A DNA stretch of 49,960 bases from Alphaproteobacteria bacterium. Its GTDB lineage: Bacteria > Pseudomonadota > Alphaproteobacteria > ATCC43930 > CGMCC-115725. The position numbers and the translations under genes are program-made. The notes beneath the pieces were generated by a model that had not been told where the DNA came from, ran no database searches, and worked only from the letters and a program-made list of their open reading frames with translations. Below, in pieces: positions 1 to 7,613 of the stretch. The DNA is taken from the NCBI GenBank assembly GCA_030041385.1, contig JASHNY010000108.1:1-49960 (forward strand), written 5' to 3'. Numbering within the stretch: the first letter of the stretch is position 1; the number at the start of each line of letters is the position of its first letter.

Positions 1-383
1 GAGCCCGGCGCGAATCTGCAACACCGTTGCGGTATCCATGATGTCCTGCGTCGTCGCGCCCCAGTGCAGGTAGCGCCCCGCCTCACCGGCCAACTCGGCG
101 AGCTGGCGCACCAGCGGCAGGATCGGAAGCCGACATTCGCGGTTTCGCGCCTCAGGCGATCGAAATCGAGCCGCCCCGGCTCGGCCGCGAGCGGCCCGGC
201 CGCCGCCGAGATCGCCGCCGCTGCCTCTGCCGGCACGATACCGAGCCGCGCCTGGGCGCGCGCCAGCGCCGCCTCGACCTCGATGCAGCGGCCGATAAAG
301 GCCGGTTCGCCGAACACCGCACGCATCGCCGCGGTGCCGAACATGTCGCCGAACAGAGTCGATTGCAGGACGCCGATCGTCAT
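1..383 (-). CDS. pcaB: 3-carboxy-cis,cis-muconate cycloisomerase-like lyase (partial, 3' end outside window)
   Basis: Only the first 127 codons are inside the window; the gene runs off the left edge. The protein belongs to the fumarase/adenylosuccinate lyase superfamily: it starts MTIGVLQSTLFGDMFGT and carries the superfamily segment HWGATTQDIMDTA at about residues 105-117. The opening and the W-G-A-T-T-Q-D form fit 3-carboxy-cis,cis-muconate cycloisomerase, the step after protocatechuate 3,4-dioxygenase in the beta-ketoadipate pathway. pcaH/pcaG are in the same window but about 14 kb away, so the pathway link is inference. An adenylosuccinate-lyase-like enzyme of another pathway is the main alternative. 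A palindromic repeat (401-482) lies directly upstream. Confidence 0.7.
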   Translation of the reverse strand, partial: MTIGVLQSTLFGDMFGTAAMRAVFGEPAFIGRCIEVEAALARAQARLGIVPAEAAAAISAAAGPLAAEPGRLDFDRLRRETANVGFRSCRWCASSPSWPVRRGATCTGARRRRTSWIPQRCCRFAPG

Positions 384-400
384 TATCGGTTGCTTTTCCT

Positions 401-482
401 GTCATTGCGAGGAGCCAAAGGCGACGCGGCAACCTCGTCGAGATCGCTTCCCCGGCGGGTCATGCCCGCGGGTCGCAATGAC
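401..482. repeat. Palindromic intergenic repeat, copy A
   Basis: The element begins GTCATTGCGAGGAGC and ends TCGCAATGAC, so its ends are inverted repeats. It fills the gap between the bpt stop codon and the start of the pcaB-like gene. The family has five more copies at 25027, 25576, 27609, 49642 and 49754. This copy is less regular in its middle, where it contains a second GC-rich inverted segment (CCCGGCGGG...CCCGCGGG). Confidence 0.75.
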
Positions 483-492
483 CGCGCTGGGG

Positions 493-1287
493 TCAATCGG
501 ATACCAGTGCGACCCAGGCGTTGCCCGCGAGCCGTTCGAGCGCCGGAAACCGCGCCTTGTAGGCCATCTTCGGGCTGTCGGCGATCCAATAGCCGAGATA
601 GACATGAGCCAGCCCGCGGCGGCGACACTCCTCGACCAGCCACAGGATGCTCCAGGTGCCGAGGCTATGCCGCGGCCGTGCCGGGTCGTAATAGCTGTAG
701 ACGGCCGAAAACCCGTCGTCGAGCCGGTCGATCAGCACCGCAGCGGCGAGTTCGCCCGTGGCATCGCGCAACTCCGCCATCGCGGTGGAGACCGGGCTGT
801 CCTCGACCATGTCGCGAAAGTCGCGAAAGCTCATCGCCGCCATGTCGCTGTCGGCATGGCGCGAGCGCTGATAGGCGGCGAACAGCCGGTAATGCTCCGG
901 CGTCGCACGGGCGGGGACGAGACGGCCGGAAACCCCGCGGTTCAGGTTGCGCACGCGGCGGGTCGACCTTGTGTCGGCAAAGCGGGCGACGACGATGCGC
1001 ACCGGCACGCAGGCGTCGCAGGCATGGCAGGCCGGGCGGTAGGCGAAGCGGTGGCTGCGGCGGAAACCGGCGCGCGACAGGTAGTCGTAGACAAGCGCCG
1101 CCTCGACGCCGCCGCACAGTTCGACGATCAGCTTGCGTTCGCTCCGGCCGGCCACATACGGGCACGGCGCCGCCGCGGTGGCAAAGAACCGGCGCAGTGA
1201 CGCAAGCAGGTCGGGGCCGGATGCCGGGTGTGCGTCGAGCCGCGGCGGCTGCCCGCTCCGCCTGGTCCCGCCCGACCCGATCTCCAT
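493..1287 (-). CDS. bpt: Aspartate/glutamate leucyltransferase (bacterial L/F-type arginyltransferase homologue)
   Basis: Transfers leucine from Leu-tRNA to proteins with N-terminal Asp or Glu, marking them for ClpS/ClpAP degradation. The 264-residue product has the family signatures CPYVAGRSERKL, then YRPACHACDACVPVR (the Cys-rich segment of Ate1/Bpt proteins), RHADSDM, YSYYDP and LGYWI, in the expected order and at near-normal family length. The start at 1287 is chosen because GGGAGGGCGG sits just before that ATG. An upstream in-frame ATG at 1371 would add 28 low-complexity residues and has no comparable ribosome binding site. The gene is transcribed towards the pcaB-like gene, separated by repeat copy A. 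Cytosolic. Confidence 0.92.
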   Translation of the reverse strand: MEIGSGGTRRSGQPPRLDAHPASGPDLLASLRRFFATAAAPCPYVAGRSERKLIVELCGGVEAALVYDYLSRAGFRRSHRFAYRPACHACDACVPVRIVVARFADTRSTRRVRNLNRGVSGRLVPARATPEHYRLFAAYQRSRHADSDMAAMSFRDFRDMVEDSPVSTAMAELRDATGELAAAVLIDRLDDGFSAVYSYYDPARPRHSLGTWSILWLVEECRRRGLAHVYLGYWIADSPKMAYKARFPALERLAGNAWVALVSD

Positions 1288-1454
1288 CACCGCCCTCCCG
1301 CCGTTTGCCGGTTCGGCGCCGGGCTGGCCGGCCTCCGAAGACAGCATGACAGAGGCCTTGCCGCCCGACAATCAGCGCCTGAGGCGGCAGTTGCCGAACC
1401 GGCCGCCGACGCGCCACCATGACGGAAGCGCAACCGCACGATCGGGAGAATGCC

Positions 1455-1739
1455 ATGCCGGCCTACATCGTCGCCGAGATCGAAGTCACCAACCCCACCG
1501 AATACGAGCGCTACCGGCCGCTTGCCGGGGCCAGCGTCGCCAGGTTCGGCGGCAAGTTTCTCGTTCGCGGCGGCGCGGCCGAACTCCTCGAAGGCACGCC
1601 CGAGCCGCAGCGCCTCGTGGTCATCGAGTTCGCCGATGCGGCGGCGGCGCATCGCTGGTACGATTCGCCGGAATACCAGGAGGCGCTGAAGATCCGCCAA
1701 TCCGCCTCGCGCGGGCGCGTGCTCCTGGTCGAAGGCTGA
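1455..1739 (+). CDS. DUF1330 family protein
   Basis: A 94-residue protein beginning MPAYIVAEIEVTNP, with the conserved DUF1330 layout: a beta strand, Y-x-x-Y-R, FGGKFLVRGG, then VVIEFADAAAAHRWYDS and a C-terminal SPEYQEAL helix. DUF1330 proteins are small ferredoxin-fold alpha/beta-barrel dimers of unknown enzymatic role. The start at 1455 is preferred over an ATG at 1419 because GGGAGA lies five bases before it and family members start at this residue. Its 3' end overlaps the convergent membrane-protein gene by about 119 bases. Family assignment is secure, function is not. Confidence 0.85.
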   Translation: MPAYIVAEIEVTNPTEYERYRPLAGASVARFGGKFLVRGGAAELLEGTPEPQRLVVIEFADAAAAHRWYDSPEYQEALKIRQSASRGRVLLVEG

Positions 1740-2514
1740 GGCTCAGGCCGAGCCGCCGTCGCACCAGCACCAGCGTGCCTGCCTGGATCGCGAGGGCGAC
1801 CGCGGTCGCGGCGGCAAAGCCGCCGGCGATGCCGAGCGGATCGAGGCTCAGCGCCAGCACCGCGAAGAATCCGGTGAAGCCGAACAGGCCGAGCAGCAGG
1901 CCGCGCAATACCTGCACCGCCGCCGCCGGGCCGCGCCCGTGCTGGCTGAACGCCGCCAGGACCGCGGCGAAAACCGGATAGGTCGCGAGCAGGCCGCTGA
2001 GCAGCGGGCCGAAGCGAGGTGCGAGCGCGGTCAACACCAGCACGAGCCCGGTCGCGACCACCATCCGCGCCGGAATGTCCCACGGCGGCGGCGCCGGCGG
2101 AAGGGCGGTGCCGGCAACGAAACGCGGCATCAGCGCCAACGCCGCGACCAAGGCCGCCCAGACAGCCATCAACAGCTCTGCCAGCGGCAACGCCGCCATC
2201 GCCATCACTGCCGCACCGCCGGCAAAGGCAAGGCTGGCGGCACCGAGCGCCGCCGGCCAGCCGCGATGCCGCGCGATTTTGCCGTAGGCGAGGCAGAACG
2301 CCGCCTCGGCCGCGGCGCCGCCGAGACAGCCCAACCCCGCTCCGGCGGCGAAACCGGTGCCCTGATCGAGCGCGAGAAAGAAGCACACCGGCCCCGAAGT
2401 CAGCGGCAGGCCGACGAACCAGCCGCCGACCGTTTCGCCCCAGCGGCGGCTGGCCAGGCTCGCCGCGAGGATCAGCAGAGGGGTGACGATCAGCTTGAGC
2501 GCAAGCGTATCCAT
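1621..2514 (-). CDS. Polytopic integral membrane protein of unknown function
   Basis: A 297-residue, strongly hydrophobic protein starting MDTLALKLIVTPLLIL, with about nine to ten predicted transmembrane helices spread over residues 3-265. I do not recognise a named family; the repeated small-residue helices (for example AALALMPRF and LVLVLTALAPRFGPLLSGLLA) suggest two structurally related halves, as in small transporters. The last 40 or so residues are Arg/Pro-rich and fall in the part that overlaps the DUF1330 gene on the other strand, so the native C terminus may be shorter in related genomes. The ATG at 2514 is chosen over one at 2541 because it places the first helix at the N terminus; no clear ribosome binding site is visible. 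Confidence 0.65.
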   Translation of the reverse strand: MDTLALKLIVTPLLILAASLASRRWGETVGGWFVGLPLTSGPVCFFLALDQGTGFAAGAGLGCLGGAAAEAAFCLAYGKIARHRGWPAALGAASLAFAGGAAVMAMAALPLAELLMAVWAALVAALALMPRFVAGTALPPAPPPWDIPARMVVATGLVLVLTALAPRFGPLLSGLLATYPVFAAVLAAFSQHGRGPAAAVQVLRGLLLGLFGFTGFFAVLALSLDPLGIAGGFAAATAVALAIQAGTLVLVRRRLGLSLSLRPGARARARRIGGSSAPPGIPANRTSDAPPPHRRTR

Positions 2515-2700
2515 CGCAATCGGCCGACCCGACAGCAGCACGCGGCGGCGACGCCCGGTTTCCGCGCCGCGATCGTGAATCTCGAAACAAACCGGCCCGT
2601 TGGTTTATACGCGGGTTGCGGGCGTTGCGCCGAACCGGCAACGTGGTGCCGGCGCCTGCCCGGCCGGGCGGGTGCAGCTCATCGAGAGAGGGGTTGCAGC

Positions 2701-3165
2701 GTGAGGCGATACATCGACCGGGTGTTGCAGCCGGGGGAAATCATCGTCCTCGTCACCCGCCTGCACGCCATCATTTATCTGCGCGCGGTGCTGCTGTTGA
2801 TCATCGCGCTGGCGTTTCTGATCGGTTCGGCCTGGACCGCCGGCCAGGTGCAGCTCGGCCTCGAAATCGCCGCCCTGATCTTTGCGCTGCTGGCCGCGGC
2901 GTCGTGGGTGCGGGCCGCGATCCGTCAGTTCACCACCGAACTCGGCGTCACCGACCGCCGGGTTATCTACAAGGCCGGGCTCTTTGCCCGCCATACGCTG
3001 GAGATGAACCGAAGCAAGGTGGAAAGCGTCGATGTCGACCAGTCGATCCTGGGCCGGATTCTGGGTTTCGGCACGATCATCGTGCGCGGCACCGGCGGCA
3101 GCCTTGAACCGATTCGGCTGATCCGCGACCCGCTGACCTTCCGCAGCCACATCACGGCCGGCTAG
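2701..3165 (+). CDS. Membrane-anchored PH-domain (bPH2) protein
   Basis: A 154-residue protein: residues 1-20 are soluble, two closely spaced transmembrane helices follow (about 27-45 and 50-70), and the remainder is a bacterial PH-like domain of the DUF304/bPH2 type, recognisable by TELGVTDRRVIYKAGLF and by GRILGFGTIIVRGTGGS followed by a final basic strand. Such proteins sit in the cytoplasmic membrane; their role is generally unknown. GTG at 2701 is taken as the start because GAGAGAGGGG lies seven bases upstream. The gene stands alone between a divergent membrane protein and nadQ. Confidence 0.82.
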   Translation: MRRYIDRVLQPGEIIVLVTRLHAIIYLRAVLLLIIALAFLIGSAWTAGQVQLGLEIAALIFALLAAASWVRAAIRQFTTELGVTDRRVIYKAGLFARHTLEMNRSKVESVDVDQSILGRILGFGTIIVRGTGGSLEPIRLIRDPLTFRSHITAG

Positions 3166-3210
3166 GCTGGGCGGTGTCCTCGCGCTGTCCCGCGGCGGTA
3201 ATGCCGGTTG

Positions 3211-3219
3211 TGATATAAT
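3211..3219 (+). promoter_or_regulatory. Extended -10 promoter element of nadQ
   Basis: TGATATAAT is a perfect TATAAT hexamer at 3214-3219 preceded by TG-N, the extended -10 configuration. It lies about 42 bases before the nadQ ATG and is one of the few AT-rich patches here. No good -35 is seen 17 bases upstream, which is compatible with an extended -10 promoter. No copy of the operator-like palindrome found at nadA is visible here. Confidence 0.5.
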
Positions 3220-3260
3220 TTCCGCGAACGCACCGGGGCGACGATCACGGGCGGGTCGCG

Positions 3261-4283
3261 ATGCGCGGCGAAATGGCGGCAGTACGGGCGGGAGGCGGCG
3301 TTCCGGTGCCGGGGGCGCGGGGCGGGGCGGCGCGCTCGATCGGGCTCAGCGCCGTCATCGTCGCCGCGACCGGCCACGAGCCGCGGGTGTTGACGATCCG
3401 CGCCGGCCAGGATTTCGTTGAGGCATTGCCGTCCGGGCCGCTGGAAGCGGAGCATCGCACCCTCGAAATCGGCCTCAGAAACTGGGTCGAGCGCCAGACC
3501 AGCGAACGCCTCGGCTATGTCGAGCAGCTTTACACCTTTGGCGACCGCGATCGCGTCGCGCCCGAAATCGCCGACGGCGCGCCCGCCCTGGTGGTCGCCT
3601 ATCTCGCCCTGGTGCGCGAGGCCGCACCGGCGGGTGCGGCCGGCGCGACCTGGCAGAGCTGGTACCGCTATTTCCCGTGGGAGGATTGGCGCGGCGGCCG
3701 GCCCGCGCAGCTGCCGCTGATCGAGGAGCGGCTGTCGCGCTGGGCCGCAGCATCGCCGGGCGAGGCCCTGCGCCGGTTGCGCGAGGAGCGGATCGGGCTG
3801 GCCTTTGGCCTCGGCGGCGCCTCGTGGAACGAGGAATTGGTGCTCGAACGCTACGAGCTCCTCTACGAGGCGGGATTGGTCGCCGAGGCGGCGCGCGATC
3901 TCGGCGGCACGACGCCGGGGCCCGAGGATGCGGCGACCGGTGTGGCGATGGCGGTCGACCATCGCCGCATCCTGGCGACCGCGATCGGCCGGTTGCGCGG
4001 CAAGATCAAGTACCGCCCGGTCGTATTCGAACTGATGCCGCCCGCCTTTACCCTGCTGCAATTGCAGCGCACGGTAGAGGCCCTGTCGGGAGTGCGGCTG
4101 CACAAGCAGAATTTTCGCCGGCTCGTCGAACAGCAAGGGCTCGTCGAGGAAACCGGCGCAATGAGCGCGGCAACCGGCGGCCGCCCGGCGCGGCTGGTGC
4201 GGTTCCGCCGCGAGGTCCTGCTCGAACGCCCCGCGCCCGGGCTGCGCCTGCGCGCGGGACGGCGGGGAGGCGCAATCTCGTAA
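3261..4283 (+). CDS. nadQ: NAD biosynthesis transcriptional regulator, NadQ/NrtR-like (COG4111)
   Basis: A 340-residue protein with a Nudix-like N-terminal domain (about residues 25-190) that has no intact Nudix box, followed by a winged-helix DNA-binding domain (about 250-325). The C-terminal half has the NrtR/NadQ signature: KIKYRPVVFELMPPAFTLLQLQ, then HKQNFRRLVEQQGL and the GRPARLVRF wing. In alphaproteobacteria NadQ is known from comparative genomics as repressor of the de novo NAD genes. It lies directly upstream of and in line with nadA, whose promoter region has two matching palindromes at 4313 and 4381. The ATG at 3261 is preceded by GGGCGGG; ATG 3273 is a possible alternative. Binding of an NAD-related effector is inferred from the Nudix-like domain. 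Confidence 0.85.
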   Translation: MRGEMAAVRAGGGVPVPGARGGAARSIGLSAVIVAATGHEPRVLTIRAGQDFVEALPSGPLEAEHRTLEIGLRNWVERQTSERLGYVEQLYTFGDRDRVAPEIADGAPALVVAYLALVREAAPAGAAGATWQSWYRYFPWEDWRGGRPAQLPLIEERLSRWAAASPGEALRRLREERIGLAFGLGGASWNEELVLERYELLYEAGLVAEAARDLGGTTPGPEDAATGVAMAVDHRRILATAIGRLRGKIKYRPVVFELMPPAFTLLQLQRTVEALSGVRLHKQNFRRLVEQQGLVEETGAMSAATGGRPARLVRFRREVLLERPAPGLRLRAGRRGGAIS

Positions 4284-4291
4284 TCGGCCCC

Positions 4292-4319
4292 TTGACGCGG
4301 CGTCGATACCCCTTATTCT
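4292..4319 (+). promoter_or_regulatory. Sigma70-type promoter of nadA
   Basis: A -35 hexamer TTGACG (4292-4297) and a -10 hexamer TATTCT (4314-4319) are separated by 16 bases. The -10 lies inside the first operator-like palindrome, so repressor binding there would block RNA polymerase. Transcription would start near 4326 and read through the hairpin at 4339-4365 before reaching nadA. Confidence 0.55.
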
Positions 4320-4333
4320 CATATCTAGCATAA
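4313..4333 (+). promoter_or_regulatory. Putative NadQ operator, site 1
   Basis: A 21-bp near-palindrome with arms TTATTCT and AGCATAA. It matches site 2 (4381-4401, opposite orientation) at most positions, giving a shared pattern TTATNCTCANANCTNAGCAT. It covers the -10 of the nadA promoter. The pairing with an adjacent NadQ gene supports the regulatory reading; the repressor assignment itself is inferred. Confidence 0.6.
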
Positions 4334-4338
4334 CCCAC

Positions 4339-4369
4339 AGCCGGTCGGGTTTACCCCCGTCCGGCTTTT
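4339..4369 (+). terminator. Hairpin with T-run in the nadA leader (terminator or attenuator-like)
   Basis: AGCCGG-T-CGGG pairs with CCCG-T-CCGGCT, leaving a small loop, and TTTT follows at once. This is a credible intrinsic terminator for nadQ (ends at 4283). It also lies downstream of the nadA promoter and upstream of the nadA start, so transcripts from that promoter must pass through it; it may then act as an attenuator. Confidence 0.5.
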
Positions 4370-4380
4370 CTGGAACTCAT

Positions 4381-4401
4381 AAATGCTCAGTTTGAGTATA
4401 A
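4381..4401 (-). promoter_or_regulatory. Putative NadQ operator, site 2
   Basis: Read on the minus strand this begins TTATACTCA and ends GAGCATTT, matching site 1 at about 17 of 21 positions. Its core CTCA-GTT-TGAG is a perfect inverted repeat. It ends 15 bases before the chosen nadA ATG and contains the ATG at 4383, which argues against that upstream codon as the real start. Confidence 0.6.
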
Positions 4402-4415
4402 GGGATAGGAATGCC

Positions 4416-5414
4416 ATGCTGCAGATCGATACCCCCCGCTCGCCATCGAGCCTTCCGTTCCCCGACCTCTATGCCCGCGTCGAACGTCACGTCCCCCGCT
4501 TCGAGTGGCCGATCCTGGCCGAGGATATCGGCGCCATCCTGCAATTGAAGCGCGAGCGCAATGCGGTCATCCTCGCGCACAACTACCAGACGCCGGACAT
4601 CTTCCACACCGTAGCCGACATTGTCGGCGACAGCCTGGCGCTGGCGCGCGAGGCGGTGCGCACCGATGCCGCGGTGATCGTGTTGGCCGGGGTGCATTTC
4701 ATGGCCGAGACGGCCAAATTGCTGAACCCGGAAAAGACCGTGCTGATCCCCGATCTCAGGGCCGGCTGCTCGCTTGCCGAGTCGATCACGGCCGCCGACG
4801 TGCGGCTGCTGCGCGACACGCATCCCGGCGTGCCGATCGTCACCTATGTCAACACCTCGGCGGCGGTGAAGGCGGAAAGCGATATCTGCTGCACCTCGGG
4901 CAACGCCAAGAAGATCGTCGAGGCGCTGGGCGCGCCGAAGGTCATCATGCTTCCCGACGAGTACCTTGCGCGCAATATCGCGACGCAGACCCGGGTCGAG
5001 ATCATCGCCTGGAAGGGCCATTGCGAGGTGCACGAGCGGTTCACCGCCGCCGATGTAAAAAGCCTCAGGGAGACCCACCCCGGCGTCACCGTATTGGCGC
5101 ATCCTGAATGCCCGCCCGAGGTCGTCGCCGAATGCGACTTCACCGGCTCGACCGCGGCGATGGCCGATTATGTCGGCCGGCAGCGGCCGGCACGGGTCGT
5201 CTTGCTGACCGAATGCTCGATGAGCGACAACGTCGCCTTGCAATACCCCGATCTCGACTTCGTGCGGCCGTGCAATCTGTGCCCGCACATGAAGCGCATT
5301 TCGCTCGGCAACATCCGCCAATCGCTCGAAACGATGACGCACGAGGTGACGGTCGCGCCCGAGGTGGCGGAAAAGGCCCGTCGCGCCGTCGAACGCATGC
5401 TGGCGATCGGATAG
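4416..5414 (+). CDS. nadA: Quinolinate synthase A
   Basis: Condenses iminoaspartate with dihydroxyacetone phosphate to quinolinate, using a [4Fe-4S] cluster with an open iron site. The 332-residue product shows [12 protein letters not shown] at the start of the first domain and the three expected cluster cysteines: C118 in [11 protein letters not shown]203 in KGHCEVHE and C289 in [23 protein letters not shown] and [10 protein letters not shown] are further family motifs. The start at 4416 is preferred to ATG 4383 because AGGA at 4407-4410 precedes it and because 4383 lies within an operator-like palindrome. nadC follows after 146 bases; nadB, often between them, is absent. Confidence 0.95.
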   Translation: MLQIDTPRSPSSLPFPDLYARVERHVPRFEWPILAEDIGAILQLKRERNAVILAHNYQTPDIFHTVADIVGDSLALAREAVRTDAAVIVLAGVHFMAETAKLLNPEKTVLIPDLRAGCSLAESITAADVRLLRDTHPGVPIVTYVNTSAAVKAESDICCTSGNAKKIVEALGAPKVIMLPDEYLARNIATQTRVEIIAWKGHCEVHERFTAADVKSLRETHPGVTVLAHPECPPEVVAECDFTGSTAAMADYVGRQRPARVVLLTECSMSDNVALQYPDLDFVRPCNLCPHMKRISLGNIRQSLETMTHEVTVAPEVAEKARRAVERMLAIG

Positions 5415-5450
5415 AGGCCGGAGATCCGGTCCACGCGAGTGAATTCCTGC

Positions 5451-5508
5451 GTCACCCGCCGGTTTGACGCGCGGGTCCAGAGATGCCCCGGTCGAACCCG
5501 GGCATGAC
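5451..5508. repeat. GC-rich inverted repeat between nadA and nadC
   Basis: The segment starts GTCACCCGCC and ends CCCGGGCATGAC, with GTCA/TGAC outer ends and GC-rich internal complementarity (CCCGC...GCGGG and CCCCGG...CCCGGG). It resembles the dispersed intergenic palindromes common in alphaproteobacterial genomes but differs from the GTCATTGCGAG family elsewhere here. Only this one copy is clear in the window. Confidence 0.4.
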
Positions 5509-5560
5509 GGGAGGGGTAGAGGCGATGACAACATTCCTCAAAATGCGGGCAGGGGAAGCG

Positions 5561-6403
5561 ATGACCATTCCCCGCATTCTGGTCGAGCCGATCGTCCGCG
5601 CCGCCTTGCTCGAAGATTTGGGCCGCGCCGGCGACATCACCACCGACGCGATCGTGCCCGAGGAAATGCGGGTCGAGGCGGTGATCGCATCGCGCCAGCC
5701 CGGCGTGCTCGGCGGGCTCGACGCGGCGCTGATGGCGTGGGAACTGCTCGACCCGACCCTCGAATTCGACCGGCTCTGCACCGATGGAACCCGGCTGGAG
5801 CGCGGCCAGCGCGTCGCCGTGATCCGCGGCCGGGCGCGCCCGGTATTGGCGGCCGAGCGGGTGGCGCTGAACCTGTTGTGCCGGGTGTCGGGCGTGGCGA
5901 CGGCGACCCGCTCATTGGCCGATGCGATCGCCGGGCACAAGGCCAAGATCGTATGCACGCGCAAGACCACGCCGGGGCTGCGCCTTCTCGAAAAATACGC
6001 GGTCCGGCTCGGCGGCGGCGCCAACCACCGCTTCGGCCTCGACGACGCGATGCTGATCAAGGACAACCACATCGCGATGGCGGGCAGCGTGACCCGCGCG
6101 CTGGAGCGCGCCAAGGCGGCGGCCGGGCACCTCGTCAAGATCGAGCTCGAGGTCGATACGCTCGACCAGCTCGCCGAGGCGCTCGATGTCGGCATCGACG
6201 CGGTGCTGCTCGACAACATGGACCCGGACACATTGCGCCGCGCCGTCGCGATGGTGGCGGGCCGCGCGATCACCGAGGCTTCCGGGCGGATCACCCGCGA
6301 AACCGCGCCGGCGATCGCCGCCGCCGGGGTCGACCTGATCTCCTCCGGCTGGATTACCCACAGCGCCCCGATCCTCGATCTGGGGCTGGATATCGAAGGC
6401 TAG
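5561..6403 (+). CDS. nadC: Nicotinate-nucleotide pyrophosphorylase (carboxylating)
   Basis: Converts quinolinate and PRPP to nicotinate mononucleotide, the step after NadA. The 280-residue protein has the family layout: N-terminal [21 protein letters not shown], central [17 protein letters not shown] and [10 protein letters not shown], the phosphate-binding [17 protein letters not shown], then ELEVDT and LDNM and a C-terminal [17 protein letters not shown] just before the ATG at 5561 fixes the start; two further upstream in-frame ATGs lack support. It is in line with nadQ and nadA and is probably in the same regulon. Its stop codon overlaps that of the convergent DUF899 gene in the four bases CTAG. 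Confidence 0.95.
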   Translation: MTIPRILVEPIVRAALLEDLGRAGDITTDAIVPEEMRVEAVIASRQPGVLGGLDAALMAWELLDPTLEFDRLCTDGTRLERGQRVAVIRGRARPVLAAERVALNLLCRVSGVATATRSLADAIAGHKAKIVCTRKTTPGLRLLEKYAVRLGGGANHRFGLDDAMLIKDNHIAMAGSVTRALERAKAAAGHLVKIELEVDTLDQLAEALDVGIDAVLLDNMDPDTLRRAVAMVAGRAITEASGRITRETAPAIAAAGVDLISSGWITHSAPILDLGLDIEG

Positions 6404-7128
6404 CCGGCGCCGCAATCCGCGCCGGCGGCCGCGGTGTCGTACCGGTCGTGGAGGCGCACCCAGTCGGTCAGGTTGCTTTTCTCGTTGCGCCCTTTCGGCG
6501 TCATGTCGAGCAGAGCGTAGGTGCCGAGCATCACCTCGCCGCCGCGGGCAAACGCCGAATAGGTGTGGAAGACGGCGCCGTCTTCGTCCCGGTAAAACAC
6601 GCTGCGCCCCGACATCTCCTCCATCGGCTGCGCGCCTTTGCGGTAGTTGTAGGTGGCCTCTCCGGCGGCGATCTGTTCGGGGGTGAACGACACGTTGAAA
6701 TCGTAGTTGAAGTCGCTGCCGTAAGACGACACCCAGCGGAAACGCCAGCCCATGCGTTTCTTGACGGCGGCGATCTCCGGGTATGGCGCCCGCGACACGG
6801 CGACGTAAGAGACGTCGTGGTGCTCGAGATGGATCACCGCCCCGTCGATATGGTCCGACTCGAACGAGCAGCCGACGCACGGGTCCTTCCATCCCGGCCC
6901 CAGCATGAAGTGCTTGATCACCAGCTGGCTGCGCCCGGCGAAGAGGTCGGCGAGCGTCTTTTTCCCGTGCGGACCTTCGAAGAAATATTCCTTGTCGATC
7001 CGGACCCAGGGCAGTTCGCGCCGCTCGGCGCTCAGCCGGTCGCGCAGGCGCGTCCATGCCTTTTCCTTGAGCAGCAGCGCCTTGCGCGCCTCGATCCACT
7101 CCTCGCGCGACACGATTTTGTGTGGCAT
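6400..7128 (-). CDS. DUF899 family thioredoxin-like protein
   Basis: A 242-residue protein of the DUF899 family, which has a thioredoxin-like fold. Visible marks are the N-terminal [14 protein letters not shown] helix, [18 protein letters not shown], the CxxC-type segment [13 protein letters not shown], the [13 protein letters not shown] block and [18 protein letters not shown] near the C terminus. It is the third gene of an ArsR-SRPBCC-DUF899 run on the minus strand, an arrangement often seen for DUF899. The start at 7128 is backed by GGAGA seven bases upstream. Biochemical function is unknown; a redox role is inferred from the fold and the two cysteines. Confidence 0.88.
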   Translation of the reverse strand: MPHKIVSREEWIEARKALLLKEKAWTRLRDRLSAERRELPWVRIDKEYFFEGPHGKKTLADLFAGRSQLVIKHFMLGPGWKDPCVGCSFESDHIDGAVIHLEHHDVSYVAVSRAPYPEIAAVKKRMGWRFRWVSSYGSDFNYDFNVSFTPEQIAAGEATYNYRKGAQPMEEMSGRSVFYRDEDGAVFHTYSAFARGGEVMLGTYALLDMTPKGRNEKSNLTDWVRLHDRYDTAAAGADCGAG

Positions 7129-7139
7129 CTCTCGTCTCC

Positions 7140-7613
7140 TCACTCGACGTATCCGGCCAGGTATTCGGCAAAGCGCTCGAAACAACTCGTCCAGCCGGCG
7201 CGATGGTCGTCGCGCGCCGCCTGCGACGGGAAGACGGCCTGGTGCAAGGTCAGCTCGGTCCTGTCGCCGCGCGCGGCGAACGTCACGGTCACCAGCGTCT
7301 CGTGGCCGGGACTGCCGGCCGCGTCCTCCCAGGCATAGGTGAAGACCAGCCGCTCCGGCGCGACGATCTCGCGATAGATCCCGCGCGCAGTATGCACGGT
7401 TCCGCTCGGCGAGCGCATCGAGCGGCGCCAGGCGCCGCCGGGCCGCACGTCCATCGTGCAGGAGATCGGGGCGAAGCCCTGCGGCCCCCACCAGCGCGCC
7501 GCGTGCTCAGGCCGGGTCCACGCCGCGAAGACGAGGGCGCGCGGGGCATCGAACACGCGGGTGATGACGAGCTCCCGCTCACCGGCGGCAGCGGGCCCGG
7601 GCCTAGCCGTCAT
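7140..7613 (-). CDS. SRPBCC (AHSA1-like) domain protein
   Basis: A 157-residue single-domain protein of the START/Bet v1-like superfamily, AHSA1 subgroup: RVFDAPRALVFAAWT, then ARWWGPQGF, DVRPGGAWR, GIYREIVAPERLVFTY and a final helix starting GWTSCFERFAEYL. These proteins bind hydrophobic ligands in a cavity; the natural ligand is unknown. Its start overlaps the end of the arsR-like gene by 11 bases, showing translational coupling, and DUF899 follows after 11 bases. The pairing of an ArsR regulator with an SRPBCC protein is common and suggests that the regulator controls this small operon. Confidence 0.88.
   Translation of the reverse strand: MTARPGPAAAGERELVITRVFDAPRALVFAAWTRPEHAARWWGPQGFAPISCTMDVRPGGAWRRSMRSPSGTVHTARGIYREIVAPERLVFTYAWEDAAGSPGHETLVTVTFAARGDRTELTLHQAVFPSQAARDDHRAGWTSCFERFAEYLAGYVE

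Noticed and set aside
3181-3260. NadQ-like operator at the nadQ promoter (autoregulation)
   Set aside because: Only the extended -10 is AT-rich; no TTATNCTCA-like palindrome is present.
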